Shown: in pieces, positions 1-8,094 of the stretch | Layout: every line of letters starts with the position of its first letter | How positions within the stretch are numbered: the first letter of the stretch is position 1 | Assembly (NCBI GenBank): GCA_036803025.1 | Contig: DAIRVC010000027.1 | Location: forward strand, 1-22,591 | Source of the DNA: DAIRVC01 sp036803025 | Lineage (GTDB): Bacteria > Chloroflexota > Anaerolineae > Anaerolineales > E44-bin32 | DNA: 22,591 bases | Reading direction: 5' to 3' | The notes under the pieces: model-generated | What the model saw: only the letters and a program-made list of their open reading frames with translations | Databases searched by the model: none | What the model was told of the DNA's origin: nothing | Program-made: the position numbers and the translations under genes

Positions 1-1243
1 GCCCAGCGGTCAAAGCCAGGCGCAGCCCCACCGTCTCGATCGGCCCCGCCGGCTCCTGCACCGAGCCGCGTCGATACCGCACGCGACGCGGCGGATCGCC
101 CGGGAGCGCAAGGTCCGCCGCCTCCGTTCCTAACGCCTGCTCGCACAACGCCCGAAGCAGTGCCTCGGCCTGTCGACCGAAATCGGCCGTCGGCTTTGCA
201 CGCAGCAGCCGCTCGGCCAGGTCCAGGCTGGTGACAAATGGCAGCAGACGGCTGAGGAAGACCTCATGCGCCCGGTATGCCTGCCAGGTGAAGAGCGCAT
301 AGGCGCCCATGCCGAGCAGGGTGATTGCCACCAGGCTGTAGAGCGGGCGGACGTCGAAGGCCAGCAAGAGCGTGACCGATCCGGCGCAGCCCGCGGCCGT
401 CAAGACAACGCTGCGCCATCGCCGGAAGAAACCCTGCCGCGGCAAAGGCCGCTCGGTGAAGACCTCGTAGGCGACGACTGCCCGCCCCAGCAGGACGGTG
501 GCGCCGGCCACCAGGACCAGGGTCAGGATGTCTGCGCCCAAGAGCGGCGCGACAACGTCGGCCTGCTGCCGCAGCAGCGGCAGCGCGCGCCCGACCGCCC
601 AGATCGCCGTGACCGCCACCAGGACTGACGCGCCCAGCAGCGCGCTGCCGGTCCCGATCAGCCAGGGGCGGGCCTGGGAACGGATCAGGGACACGCCCTC
701 CCTGCGTCCGGAAAGCAGGGCCAATACGGGGAAGGCGAAGCCGGCGACGTTCAAGCCCAGATACAGCCAGACCAGCGGCGCGGTGCGGCCGGCCGCGGCC
801 GATGGGCTGCTGAACAGCAGTGCCCGATACTGGGCGAAGGGGTTGTCGGTCACCAGCAGCACGACGATCGCCAGGCCGACGGCCAGGAAGATCCACCACA
901 GCCGCCGGTGGAGCGACTGCTGCGGCGCCGGCATGCCGGCGTAGCGGATGACCGTCGCGTACCATGATAACGGCGCGCTGACGGCCGGCAGCCAGCCCAG
1001 CCGCCACCAGAATTCCATCCCGCTCCCGGACGTTGTCGGGCCCTTGCCGACGATCATCGCGTGGCTCAAGAAGAAGGCCGAGGCGAGCATCAGCGCCGTG
1101 CCGGCCACCCGGGCAAACGACCGGCGCCCGCGCGCCGCCAGCAGAGTGGTCACACCCAGCCACAAGAGAAGGAAGGTCAGGAAGAGCGACAGGCCCAGGG
1201 AGATCCGGCTGAGGGCCTCGACGCTGTAGATCGTCGCCATCAT
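1..1243 (-). CDS. Multi-pass membrane sensor, probably histidine kinase N-terminal part (partial, runs off left edge)
   Basis: The reading frame is open for 414 codons from ATG at 1243 (a second ATG follows at 1240) to the left edge, so the C-terminus is missing. I translated it by hand. About nine hydrophobic segments are visible, near residues 15-35, 46-65, 83-100, 115-132, 155-177, 195-215, 232-254, 278-295 and 301-320. A soluble stretch starting around residue 335 (LPFVTSLDLAERLLRAK) resembles the linker into a GAF-like or kinase region. It starts 10 bases after the response regulator stop codon, so the two are almost certainly one operon. From this pairing I infer a sensor histidine kinase, but the HisKA and HATPase motifs lie outside the window and the function is not proven. 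The start is preceded only by a weak purine run (GAGACGG). Confidence 0.8.
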   Translation of the reverse strand, partial: MMATIYSVEALSRISLGLSLFLTFLLLWLGVTTLLAARGRRSFARVAGTALMLASAFFLSHAMIVGKGPTTSGSGMEFWWRLGWLPAVSAPLSWYATVIRYAGMPAPQQSLHRRLWWIFLAVGLAIVVLLVTDNPFAQYRALLFSSPSAAAGRTAPLVWLYLGLNVAGFAFPVLALLSGRREGVSLIRSQARPWLIGTGSALLGASVLVAVTAIWAVGRALPLLRQQADVVAPLLGADILTLVLVAGATVLLGRAVVAYEVFTERPLPRQGFFRRWRSVVLTAAGCAGSVTLLLAFDVRPLYSLVAITLLGMGAYALFTWQAYRAHEVFLSRLLPFVTSLDLAERLLRAKPTADFGRQAEALLRALCEQALGTEAADLALPGDPPRRVRYRRGSVQEPAGPIETVGLRLALTAG

Positions 1244-1253
1244 CCGTCTCGGT

Positions 1254-2021
1254 TCATCGAGGCGGCGGCGCTTCGTCGCCGGCCTGCCGCAGAAGCCGCA
1301 TCTGCCCGCTCTCGTCACGCACGCGCGGGACCCCGTCGACATCCCAGACGACCATGCGACCGGTGGTGTAGATCAGGGCGGCGCGGGTCCGAGCCACCTT
1401 CTCGTCGACCGGGTTGGCGTTCAGCCCCCAGGCGGAGTAGATCTGCCCGTTCGCCCGGCTGACCGCCCGGGCGTCCCGAAGACCCAACTGCACGGCAATC
1501 TGCTCATTCGTCAGACCTCGTGCCACCAGGGCGATCACCTGCTTCTCGGCCGGCTCGAGCAGGCTCATCGGGGACTCCTCGTCCTTGAGCCGCACCTCCT
1601 GTACACGGGCATCGATCTCTGGGTCGACGAAGCCGCGCCCGCCAACCGCCTCGCGCAGCAGCGGGACGATCATCGCCGGAAGCAGGTAATTGCTCTTGCG
1701 AACGTAGGCGTAGTGGCTGAGGATGCCGGATTGTCGAAAGGCACGGAAGTAGCGATCGTCGTCCTGGATCGAGTAGAAGACGACCGGAAGGCGAGGCACT
1801 TCGCGGCGCAGGGCGACGGCGGCCTGGATCCCATTCAGCCGGCCGCCGGGAAGCTCCACATCCATGAGCACGGCCTGCGGGCTCTCAGCCAGGCCCGCCT
1901 CCACAGCCTGGTCGCCGGTAGCGGCGCAGCCGACCACCTCGACCTCGCCGGTGGCTTGCAGGCCAGCCTTGAGCGCCTCCCGCAGTGCGGGATTATCCTC
2001 GACGATCAGAGTCCGAATCAC
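1254..2021 (-). CDS. Two-component response regulator, REC domain plus LuxR-like helix-turn-helix
   Basis: 255 aa from a GTG start with GGGAG six bases upstream. The N-terminal receiver domain has the acidic pair E8-D9, phospho-acceptor D54 (VLMDVELPGG), the switch serine S84 and the conserved lysine K109. Residues about 153-200 (LEPAEKQVIALVARGLTNEQ...) resemble a LuxR/GerE-type helix-turn-helix: the LTxxE-like opening, the A-x-G-L-T-N-E-Q-I-A core and a recognition helix. A 50-60 residue C-terminal extension follows that I do not recognise. It should act as a DNA-binding transcription factor phosphorylated by the membrane sensor encoded immediately downstream. A well-formed promoter lies at 2048-2076. 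Targets cannot be read from the sequence. Confidence 0.88.
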   Translation of the reverse strand: MIRTLIVEDNPALREALKAGLQATGEVEVVGCAATGDQAVEAGLAESPQAVLMDVELPGGRLNGIQAAVALRREVPRLPVVFYSIQDDDRYFRAFRQSGILSHYAYVRKSNYLLPAMIVPLLREAVGGRGFVDPEIDARVQEVRLKDEESPMSLLEPAEKQVIALVARGLTNEQIAVQLGLRDARAVSRANGQIYSAWGLNANPVDEKVARTRAALIYTTGRMVVWDVDGVPRVRDESGQMRLLRQAGDEAPPPR

Positions 2022-2047
2022 TGCCGACTCCCGCTTGTCCTCCGAAC

Positions 2048-2076
2048 ATGGTAGTCCGGCACTGAGGACGGGTCAA
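2048..2076 (-). promoter_or_regulatory. Sigma70-type promoter of the two-component operon
   Basis: On the minus strand, TTGACC (2076-2071) and TACCAT (2053-2048) are separated by 17 bases. The start codon at 2021 lies about 27 bases downstream of the -10 element, which leaves room for the GGGAG ribosome binding site. Confidence 0.6.
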
Positions 2077-2117
2077 GCACGCAGGTGCGCCGGGGCCGGC
2101 CAGCGGGGAATTCCCTA

Positions 2118-2146
2118 TTCAGTTTCAGGCGGCGGCGGTATAGAAT
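2118..2146 (+). promoter_or_regulatory. Putative promoter of the acyltransferase gene
   Basis: TAGAAT at 2141-2146 (inside TATAGAATGG) is a good -10 element. A weak -35 (TTCAGT, 2118-2123) lies 17 bases upstream. It is divergent from the promoter at 2048-2076. The sequence following the -10 (ATGG) matches several other promoters of this window. Confidence 0.45.
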
Positions 2147-2202
2147 GGATTCAGCCGGCCCGAAGGCTGGAAGCGCCGTCGGCCCGGCGCTGGAGGAACG
2201 GG

Positions 2203-3126
2203 ATGGCACTGCGGGCCAAGGTCCGCCAACTCCGCTCCCATATCACCGACGAGATCATCAAGATCTTGGGGTTGCCGCCCAGCGGCTGGTCCCGGTCACT
2301 GCTGGGTCCGTTGGTGTTCCCTCCGGCGCAGCGGTTCTCGGAGCTGGCTGCCGAGTTCGACCAGCGCGTCGCCGACCACGGCCTGCCGGAGGCCGCCCGC
2401 TGGGCGCTGGGGCAGTTCCGCACACGCGTGGAAGTCGCGCTGCAGGGAGACCTGCCGAGTACCGGGCCGTTGCTGGTAGCCAGCAATCATCCGGGGGCGG
2501 CCGATGGACTGGCCATCGTCGCCAGCCTGAAACGGTCCGACCTGAAGATCGTCGCCAGCGGGCTGCCTTTCATCCGCGACTTGCCCACGACCGCCCGGCA
2601 CTTGATCTACACGCCCCAGGTAACGCAGACCCACGGCCGCATGGCGGTCGTGCGATCGGCCATCCACCATCTGCAACAGGGCGGTGCCCTGTTGATCTTC
2701 CCCAGCGGGCAGGTTGACCCCGATCCGGCCGTGTTGCCCGGCGCAGACCTGGCGCTGGAGCGCTGGTCCCCCTCTGTCGGGCTGATCTTGAGGGCGATTC
2801 CTGAGACGCAGGTCCTGATCGGGATCGTCAGCGGCGTGCTCTCACCCTCCAACCTGCGCAACCCCCTGGCCCGGCTGCGGGGCGAGCTGCGCCAGCGGCA
2901 GTTGGTGGCCGAGTTTCTGCAGATCGTGCGTCAGATGTTGCGGCTGCGTGCCGAGACGCTGAATGCGCGCCTGACGCTCTGCCGGGCGGGAGCCGTCGAG
3001 CAGTTGGCCTGTCTGCGCCAGGACGCCCGTCTGCTCACCCAGGATCTGGTCGGCGCGGCCCAGAACGCCTTGGCCGATCATATCGCCCGCAACGCCATCC
3101 TGCCCCAGGGCCCGCTGCCCCGCTGA
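2203..3126 (+). CDS. PlsC-like 1-acylglycerol-3-phosphate acyltransferase family protein
   Basis: 307 aa. The frame stays open upstream, but ATG 2203 is chosen because GGAGG (2192-2196) sits six bases before it. The acyltransferase signature is clear: N95-H96-P97-G98-A99-A100-D101 is the catalytic H-x4-D block, and F166-P167-S168-G169 is the third block (usually FPEG). Members of this family transfer acyl groups to lysophosphatidate or related lipids at the cytoplasmic membrane face. The region after residue 200 is rich in Arg and Gln and is not obviously catalytic. There is no clear transmembrane helix, so the protein may be peripheral. Substrate is unknown; the Ser for Glu change in the FPEG block is a variation from the classical PlsC motif. 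It is a single-gene unit between a divergent and a convergent neighbour. Confidence 0.82.
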   Translation: MALRAKVRQLRSHITDEIIKILGLPPSGWSRSLLGPLVFPPAQRFSELAAEFDQRVADHGLPEAARWALGQFRTRVEVALQGDLPSTGPLLVASNHPGAADGLAIVASLKRSDLKIVASGLPFIRDLPTTARHLIYTPQVTQTHGRMAVVRSAIHHLQQGGALLIFPSGQVDPDPAVLPGADLALERWSPSVGLILRAIPETQVLIGIVSGVLSPSNLRNPLARLRGELRQRQLVAEFLQIVRQMLRLRAETLNARLTLCRAGAVEQLACLRQDARLLTQDLVGAAQNALADHIARNAILPQGPLPR

Positions 3127-3149
3127 GTCCCCAGGACGATGTCATGGCC

Positions 3150-3195
3150 TGCCCCGCGCTGGCGGGCGGGGCAACGAAGCCGCCTTCTCGGCGGC
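3150..3195. terminator. Tandem hairpins between convergent genes
   Basis: Two stem-loops lie in the 136-base gap between the acyltransferase and the ABC exporter gene, which converge. The first has arms TGCCCCGC (3150-3157) and GCGGGGCA (3166-3173). The second has arms GCCGCC (3179-3184) and GGCGGC (3190-3195) with loop TTCTC. Neither is followed by a clear T tract, so termination is inferred from position and stem strength. Confidence 0.45.
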
Positions 3196-3262
3196 GGAAG
3201 CCACGTGCGAGGAGATTGCTTCGCCCTGGCAGTCGTCCGCGGCTCGCAATGGCCTGTCCGGG

Positions 3263-5059
3263 CTACGGCGTCAGCGCGTCCTCGAAGCCGCTGGTGTACA
3301 GCCGGTGATACAGGCCGCGCCGGGCCAGCAGCTCGGCGTGCGCGCCCTGCTCGATGATCCGGCCGCCTTCCAGGACGACGATCCGGTCGGCATGCACCAC
3401 CGTCGACAAACGGTGTGCGATGACGAAGGCGGTCCGACCGCGCAGCAGCCGCGCCAGCGCCCGCTGGATCAGCTGCTCCGTCTGGGTATCGACGCTCGAA
3501 GTCGCCTCGTCCAGGATCAGGATGCGCGGGTCGGCCAGCAGCGCCCGGGCGAAAGAGATCAGCTGCCGCTGGCCGACAGACAGGATCACGCCGCCCTCCT
3601 CCACCGGACTGTCGTATCCGGCCCGCAGGCGCAGGATGAACTCGTGCGCGCCGACGGCCTGGGCGGCGGCCTCGATCTCGCCATCCGTCGCCCCCAGGCG
3701 TCCGAAGCGGATGTTCTCGCGCACAGAGCCGGCGAACAGGAAGGGGTCCTGAAGGACGATGCCCATCTGGCTGCGCAGGCTTTGCTGCCGCACGGAGCGG
3801 ATGTCCACGCCGTCGATGAGGATCCGCCCGGCGGTCGGGTCATGCATGCGCGCCACCAATCGCACCAGTGTCGACTTGCCCGCACCCGTCCGCCCGACGA
3901 GCGCCACTGTCTCACCGGCCGACACACGCAGACTGACGTCCTCCAGGACGGGGCGCTCATCATCCGGGTAGTGGTACCAGACCCCGTCGAAATCGACCTG
4001 GCCGCGCAGCGGGGGCATCTCGACGGCCTGCGGCGGATCGATCACCTCCGGCTCGGCCTGCAGCAGGGCCAGGATGCGTTCACCGCCCGCCATGGTGGCC
4101 TGGAAGGCGTCGTAGCGCCGGCTCAGGTCGCGGATCGGCTCGAAGAAGCGCTCGATGTACAACACGAAGGCCACCAGCACGCCCGGCGTAATGCGCTCCC
4201 CCAGAACGGCCGCGCCGCCCAGCCACACGACCAACGCCATGGCCAGACTCGCCAGCAGATCGATGCTGGGGAAGAACATCGACGACAGCCGGGCGGCGCG
4301 CAGATTGGTGACCAGGTTGTTGCGGTTGACCTCGTCCCGGAAGCGCTCGTAGTTGTGCTTCTGGCGCGAGAAGGCCTGCACCACGCGCACCGCATTGATG
4401 TTCTCGGCCAGCACGGAGTTCACCCAGCTGATCGCCTCGCGCACCGCCCGGTAGTTGCGCTGCGACTGCAGGCGGAAGATGACCGTAACCAGGCCCATCA
4501 GCGGCAGGACCAGGAAGGCGAGCAACGTCAAGCGGACGTTCATGGCCAGCATGGCCGCGACGATGCCGACCAGGGTGAACAGATCGCGCACCACCGCCAG
4601 CAGCGCCCAGGTGATGAACTCGCGCAATACACCCACGTCGTTGATCACCCGGGTGATCACCCGTCCGACGCTGTAGCGGCTGTAGAAGTTGAGCGACAGC
4701 TCCTGCAGGTGGCCGAACAGGCGGGCCCGCAGATCGTAGATGATCGAAGTGCCGACCCTGGCCATCAGCCGCACGCGCAAATAGATCGCCGCCCACTGCA
4801 CCAAGGCCGCGACCAGGTACAGGACAGCGGTGCGGGCCAGAACCTGCTTCGACCCCGCCGCCAGGCCCGAATCGAGGGCCACCTTGACCAGGTATGGGCC
4901 GGCCACCGAAGCCGCTGAACCGGCCAGCATCAGCACCAGCGAGATCAGGATCGGCCGGCGGTAGGGCCGCATGAACGCGAGCATCCCGCGCGCCACGTGC
5001 GGGTCATAGCCTTTGGCGGGCAGGTCATCGGAATGCGGTATGGTAGCAGCCTGCGTCAT
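3263..5059 (-). CDS. ABC exporter half-transporter with the catalytic Walker B/H-loop (subunit 1 of a heterodimer)
   Basis: 598 aa, one six-helix ABC exporter membrane domain (about residues 30-320) fused to a nucleotide-binding domain (about 350-590). Walker A is G389-R-T-G-A-G-K395-S-T, the Q-loop glutamine is Q437, Walker B is ILILD517 followed by catalytic E518, and the H-loop histidine is H549. The ABC signature is LSVGQ (493-497) instead of LSGGQ. It begins 15 bases after the stop codon of the partner gene (5075-6889), without a strong ribosome binding site, so it is probably translated from the same mRNA. Subunits of this type form multidrug or lipid exporters in the inner membrane. 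The substrate cannot be predicted. See the partner for the complementary defects. Confidence 0.93.
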   Translation of the reverse strand: MTQAATIPHSDDLPAKGYDPHVARGMLAFMRPYRRPILISLVLMLAGSAASVAGPYLVKVALDSGLAAGSKQVLARTAVLYLVAALVQWAAIYLRVRLMARVGTSIIYDLRARLFGHLQELSLNFYSRYSVGRVITRVINDVGVLREFITWALLAVVRDLFTLVGIVAAMLAMNVRLTLLAFLVLPLMGLVTVIFRLQSQRNYRAVREAISWVNSVLAENINAVRVVQAFSRQKHNYERFRDEVNRNNLVTNLRAARLSSMFFPSIDLLASLAMALVVWLGGAAVLGERITPGVLVAFVLYIERFFEPIRDLSRRYDAFQATMAGGERILALLQAEPEVIDPPQAVEMPPLRGQVDFDGVWYHYPDDERPVLEDVSLRVSAGETVALVGRTGAGKSTLVRLVARMHDPTAGRILIDGVDIRSVRQQSLRSQMGIVLQDPFLFAGSVRENIRFGRLGATDGEIEAAAQAVGAHEFILRLRAGYDSPVEEGGVILSVGQRQLISFARALLADPRILILDEATSSVDTQTEQLIQRALARLLRGRTAFVIAHRLSTVVHADRIVVLEGGRIIEQGAHAELLARRGLYHRLYTSGFEDALTP

Positions 5060-5074
5060 CGCCCGAAACCGTCT

Positions 5075-6889
5075 CTACCCCGGCTGATCGAATTCATCCG
5101 CCCGCTCACGGCCGCCAGGGACCTCCTGGCTGGCCAACCCGGCCAGCTCATCGGTCAGGCGCTCTTGATCCCGCAGCTGGAGGTCGTAGATCTGTCGGTA
5201 GAGGCCGCCCTGGTGCAGCAAGGCGGCGTGCGTACCCCGTTCCACGATGCGCCCGTCGTCCATCACCAGGATCAGATCCGCCCGCCGGACGGTGGACAGG
5301 CGCTGCGCGATGACAAAGGTCGTTCGGCCTTCCATCAGGCTTGCCAGCGCCCGCTGGATGAGGCGCTCGGTCTCCATGTCGACGCTGGCCGTCGAATCGT
5401 CCAGGATCAAAATGCGCGGATTCATGAGCAGCGCCCGGGCGATGGCCACGCGCTGGCGCTGCCCCCCGGAGAGCGTCACGCCGCGCTCGCCCACCTGCGT
5501 GTCGTAGCCCTGCGGCATGGCGCGGATGAAGTCGTCGGCCTGTGCGACCCGGGCGGCGTCCTGCACCTCCTCCAACGTCGCCCCGGGCGAGCCGAAGGCG
5601 ATGTTGTCGTGCATGCTGGCTGAGAAGAGGAGTGAGGTCTGCAGGACGATGCCGATCTGCCGTCGCAACGAGGTCAGTTCGAGGCGGCGGACGTCGAGTC
5701 CGTCGACCAACACAGCCCCCTGCGTGACGTCATAGAAACGCGGGATCAGATGCACCAGTGAGCTCTTGCCCGAGCCGGTTGGACCGATCAAGGCGACAAC
5801 TTGATTGGGCTCGACCACCAGGTCGATATCACGCAAGGCGTGCGCCTTCTCGCCCTGATAGTGGAAGGAGGCGTTGCGGAACTCGACCAGGCCGCGCAGC
5901 CGCGGCAATTCGATGGCGTCCTCCGGCGAGCGGATTTCCGGCAGGCGATCGAGAATCTCGGCTGTGCGCTGCAGCCCCGCCGCCGCCTCGCCGGCGACAT
6001 CGACCAGCCACGGGAGCTGCGTGGCCGGGTTGGCCAGCAGCAGCAAGTAGCTATTGAAGGCCACCAGCTCCCCGACCGTCATCTCGCCCTGCAATACCCG
6101 CTGACCCCCGAACCACAACACCAGAATCGTCCCCAGGATGACCAGCAGGTTGCTGGTCGGCATGATCCTGGCCCAGGCGCCCAACACGGTCAGGCGCGCC
6201 GTGTAGAGCGACCGGTTCGTCCGATCGAAGCGCTCGATTTCATGCGCCTCGCGGGCGAAGGCCCGCACCACCTGAACGCCGCTGACGTTCTCCTGCAGAC
6301 GCGCCGAGAGTTCCCCCAAGGCGTTGTCTACCGCCAGGAACAGCCCGCTCACGCGCCGGCCGAAGCGAGTGGTTATCCAGACCAGCGGGACCATCGGCGC
6401 CAACGCGATCGGCGCCAAGCCGGGATCCTCGACGAAGAGAATAGTGACGACGCCGACCAGCAGCAGGATCACCTGCACCAACTCGATCACGCCCTGCCCG
6501 GTGAAGCTCTGGATCGAGCGCACGTCTTCGATGCAGCGGCTGATCAGCTGCCCGCTCTGGGTGTGATCATGGAAGGTGAAGGACAGATGCTGGATGTGGT
6601 CGAACAGCCGGTTGCGCAGGTCGAACGACACCCGGTGTGACACCCACTCGCTGGCGTAGCGCTGCCCGAACGCCAGCAGCGCGTGGGCCACGCCCAGTCC
6701 CAGAATCGCCCCGGCGGAAAGCAGCAAGAAGCGGGTCGAGCTGCCCGCCAGCCCGCGGTCGATGACCTGGCGCAGGATCAGCGGCAGCACCAGATCGACG
6801 GCCGTCAGCGCCAGCAGCGCGAGCAAGGAAGCCAGCACCACACGGCGATAGGGAATCAGGAAGGGCAGCAGCCGTCGCAGGGAACGCAT
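5075..6889 (-). CDS. ABC exporter half-transporter with degenerate Walker B and H-loop (subunit 2 of a heterodimer)
   Basis: 604 aa from ATG 6889, which has AGGAG (6898-6894) just upstream. A GTG at 6925 would add 12 residues but has no ribosome binding site and lies in a hairpin loop (6916-6932). The order is a six-helix membrane domain (about 15-305), then the nucleotide-binding domain. Walker A is GPTGSGKSS (369-377), the Q-loop glutamine is Q417, and the signature is a canonical LSGGQ (473-477). After Walker B (ILILD) the catalytic glutamate is replaced by D498, and the H-loop histidine is replaced by Q529 (VIAQRLST). Heterodimeric exporters such as the TM287/288, BmrCD and TmrAB types have this division of labour. 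Paired with the 3263-5059 product, this subunit would supply the good signature motif to the active site. Confidence 0.92.
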   Translation of the reverse strand: MRSLRRLLPFLIPYRRVVLASLLALLALTAVDLVLPLILRQVIDRGLAGSSTRFLLLSAGAILGLGVAHALLAFGQRYASEWVSHRVSFDLRNRLFDHIQHLSFTFHDHTQSGQLISRCIEDVRSIQSFTGQGVIELVQVILLLVGVVTILFVEDPGLAPIALAPMVPLVWITTRFGRRVSGLFLAVDNALGELSARLQENVSGVQVVRAFAREAHEIERFDRTNRSLYTARLTVLGAWARIMPTSNLLVILGTILVLWFGGQRVLQGEMTVGELVAFNSYLLLLANPATQLPWLVDVAGEAAAGLQRTAEILDRLPEIRSPEDAIELPRLRGLVEFRNASFHYQGEKAHALRDIDLVVEPNQVVALIGPTGSGKSSLVHLIPRFYDVTQGAVLVDGLDVRRLELTSLRRQIGIVLQTSLLFSASMHDNIAFGSPGATLEEVQDAARVAQADDFIRAMPQGYDTQVGERGVTLSGGQRQRVAIARALLMNPRILILDDSTASVDMETERLIQRALASLMEGRTTFVIAQRLSTVRRADLILVMDDGRIVERGTHAALLHQGGLYRQIYDLQLRDQERLTDELAGLASQEVPGGRERADEFDQPG

Positions 6890-6966
6890 TCCGCTCCTAC
6901 GCGGGGGAAAATGGGCGCCGCTCACAGCGGCGGCTCAACAAGGCTACCACAGGCCCGGGGGCCGCT

Positions 6967-7500
6967 TCAATCCGGCGGAGGCTGCTGTGCTTGCAGCCCG
7001 CCCGCCCCGCTCCCAGGCGGAACACCCTCGCGCGTCTGCACGCGGCGCATGGGACCGGGGAAGCCGGCCCGGAAATCCCTCGGCAGACTCTCCACCAGGA
7101 ACCCCGGGAGCAGACGCATCTCGGCCAGGCCGTCGAGCGGGATATACGCCAGCCGCAAGTCCGGGTGATCCGGATGGGGCCGCACCTCGTCCAGCCTGAC
7201 CGTCAACTTGGGCGCCTCCACCCAGAAATACCAGCCCAGCTCATGGATGGCGTGCCCGCCGTGGTCGACGAAGAAAGACTCGTGGAAGTACACCAACTTG
7301 CGGATGACCGCGATGACCCCGGTCTCCTCGAGGAACTCACGCGTCAGGCCCGCCTCGAGGCTCTCGCCGTGCTGGAGGCGGCCGCCGATGGGAAAGCAAT
7401 AGCCGCCCACCCATTGGCTCACCAGGAGATGCTCGGAACGGAAGGCCAGCCCACGCACAACCAGGTTGAACAGCTGCGTCTCTCCGGCGGCGAACGTCAT
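6967..7500 (-). CDS. Nudix hydrolase
   Basis: 177 aa. A complete Nudix box is present, starting at G40 with the pattern G-x5-E46-x7-R54-E55-F-L-E58-E59-T-G61-V, so the Mg2+-binding residues are intact. Such enzymes hydrolyse nucleoside diphosphates linked to another moiety; the substrate cannot be read here. The C-terminal tail from about residue 150 is Gly/Pro/Gln rich and probably disordered. The start codon overlaps the stop of the upstream YbaK-like gene as ATGA (7497-7500), which indicates translational coupling. Confidence 0.9.
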   Translation of the reverse strand: MTFAAGETQLFNLVVRGLAFRSEHLLVSQWVGGYCFPIGGRLQHGESLEAGLTREFLEETGVIAVIRKLVYFHESFFVDHGGHAIHELGWYFWVEAPKLTVRLDEVRPHPDHPDLRLAYIPLDGLAEMRLLPGFLVESLPRDFRAGFPGPMRRVQTREGVPPGSGAGGLQAQQPPPD

Positions 7501-8024
7501 CCGGCACCCTCCGGCTGTGGGCCGCCCGGGCTGGCATCGATCCAGCGTGCGCCGACCACCCGGGCGAGATCCTCGACGCGCAGTTGCAGGTTGAGGCCGC
7601 GCTGACCGGCGCTGACGACGATCTCATCCAAGCGACGGGCCGACTCGTCCAGATAGATGGCGAAACCGCGCCGCAGGAGCGCCAGCGGCGAGATGCCGCC
7701 TACCTTCAGGCCCGTCAGCCGCTCGGCCTCCGCCTGCCGGGCCATCTGAACCTTCTTGACACCGATTGCCCGGGCGGCCAGCTTGAGATCGAGCGCGCGA
7801 TCGGCCGGCACGAGGACAAGACAGGGCTTGGCCGTGCGCGACGGCTGCCCGGTGGCCGTATCGACCACCTGCACAACCAGCGTCTTGTAGACCGTGCGCG
7901 GGGGAAGCCCGGCGTATTCAGCGACACCGAGCGCGTCGTGGATCGTATCGGGGAAGACGATCGTCCGATACGACACGCCCTGGCCATCCAGGAGCCGCAT
8001 CGCCAGGGTCTTGATTTCCTTCAT
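7497..8024 (-). CDS. YbaK/EbsC-type aminoacyl-tRNA deacylase
   Basis: 175 aa from ATG 8024. A GTG at 8069 would add 15 residues rich in Arg and Pro; I prefer the ATG because family members begin close to the MKEIKTLAMRLLDG-type helix. The conserved lysine K47 in TVYKTLVV corresponds to the essential lysine of Escherichia coli YbaK. The IHDALGVAEYAGLPP segment before it and the later GVKKVQMA and KVGGISPLALL segments fit the fold. Proteins of this family clear misacylated tRNA, classically Cys-tRNA(Pro), in trans in the cytoplasm. It is translationally coupled to the Nudix gene. No strong ribosome binding site is seen before either start. Confidence 0.85.
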   Translation of the reverse strand: MKEIKTLAMRLLDGQGVSYRTIVFPDTIHDALGVAEYAGLPPRTVYKTLVVQVVDTATGQPSRTAKPCLVLVPADRALDLKLAARAIGVKKVQMARQAEAERLTGLKVGGISPLALLRRGFAIYLDESARRLDEIVVSAGQRGLNLQLRVEDLARVVGARWIDASPGGPQPEGAG

Positions 8025-8094
8025 AAGGTCAACCCAGGCAGGAGGCTGCCGCGCGCTTCGTGAAGACACACGCCGATCTGCCCGCCGCTGCGTC

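Noticed and set aside
264..1163. Long minus-strand reading frame of 299 codons
   Set aside because: It is a shadow of the 414-codon membrane-sensor frame on the same strand; its product is Arg/Gly/Ala rich with no recognisable domain.
3305..4918. Plus-strand reading frame of 537 codons
   Set aside because: It is antisense to the ABC exporter subunit, whose motifs are unmistakable; the product is His/Gln/Asp rich, typical of antisense frames in GC-rich genes.
6889..6925. GTG 6925 as start of the upstream ABC subunit
   Set aside because: It sits in a hairpin loop without ribosome binding site; ATG 6889 has AGGAG upstream.
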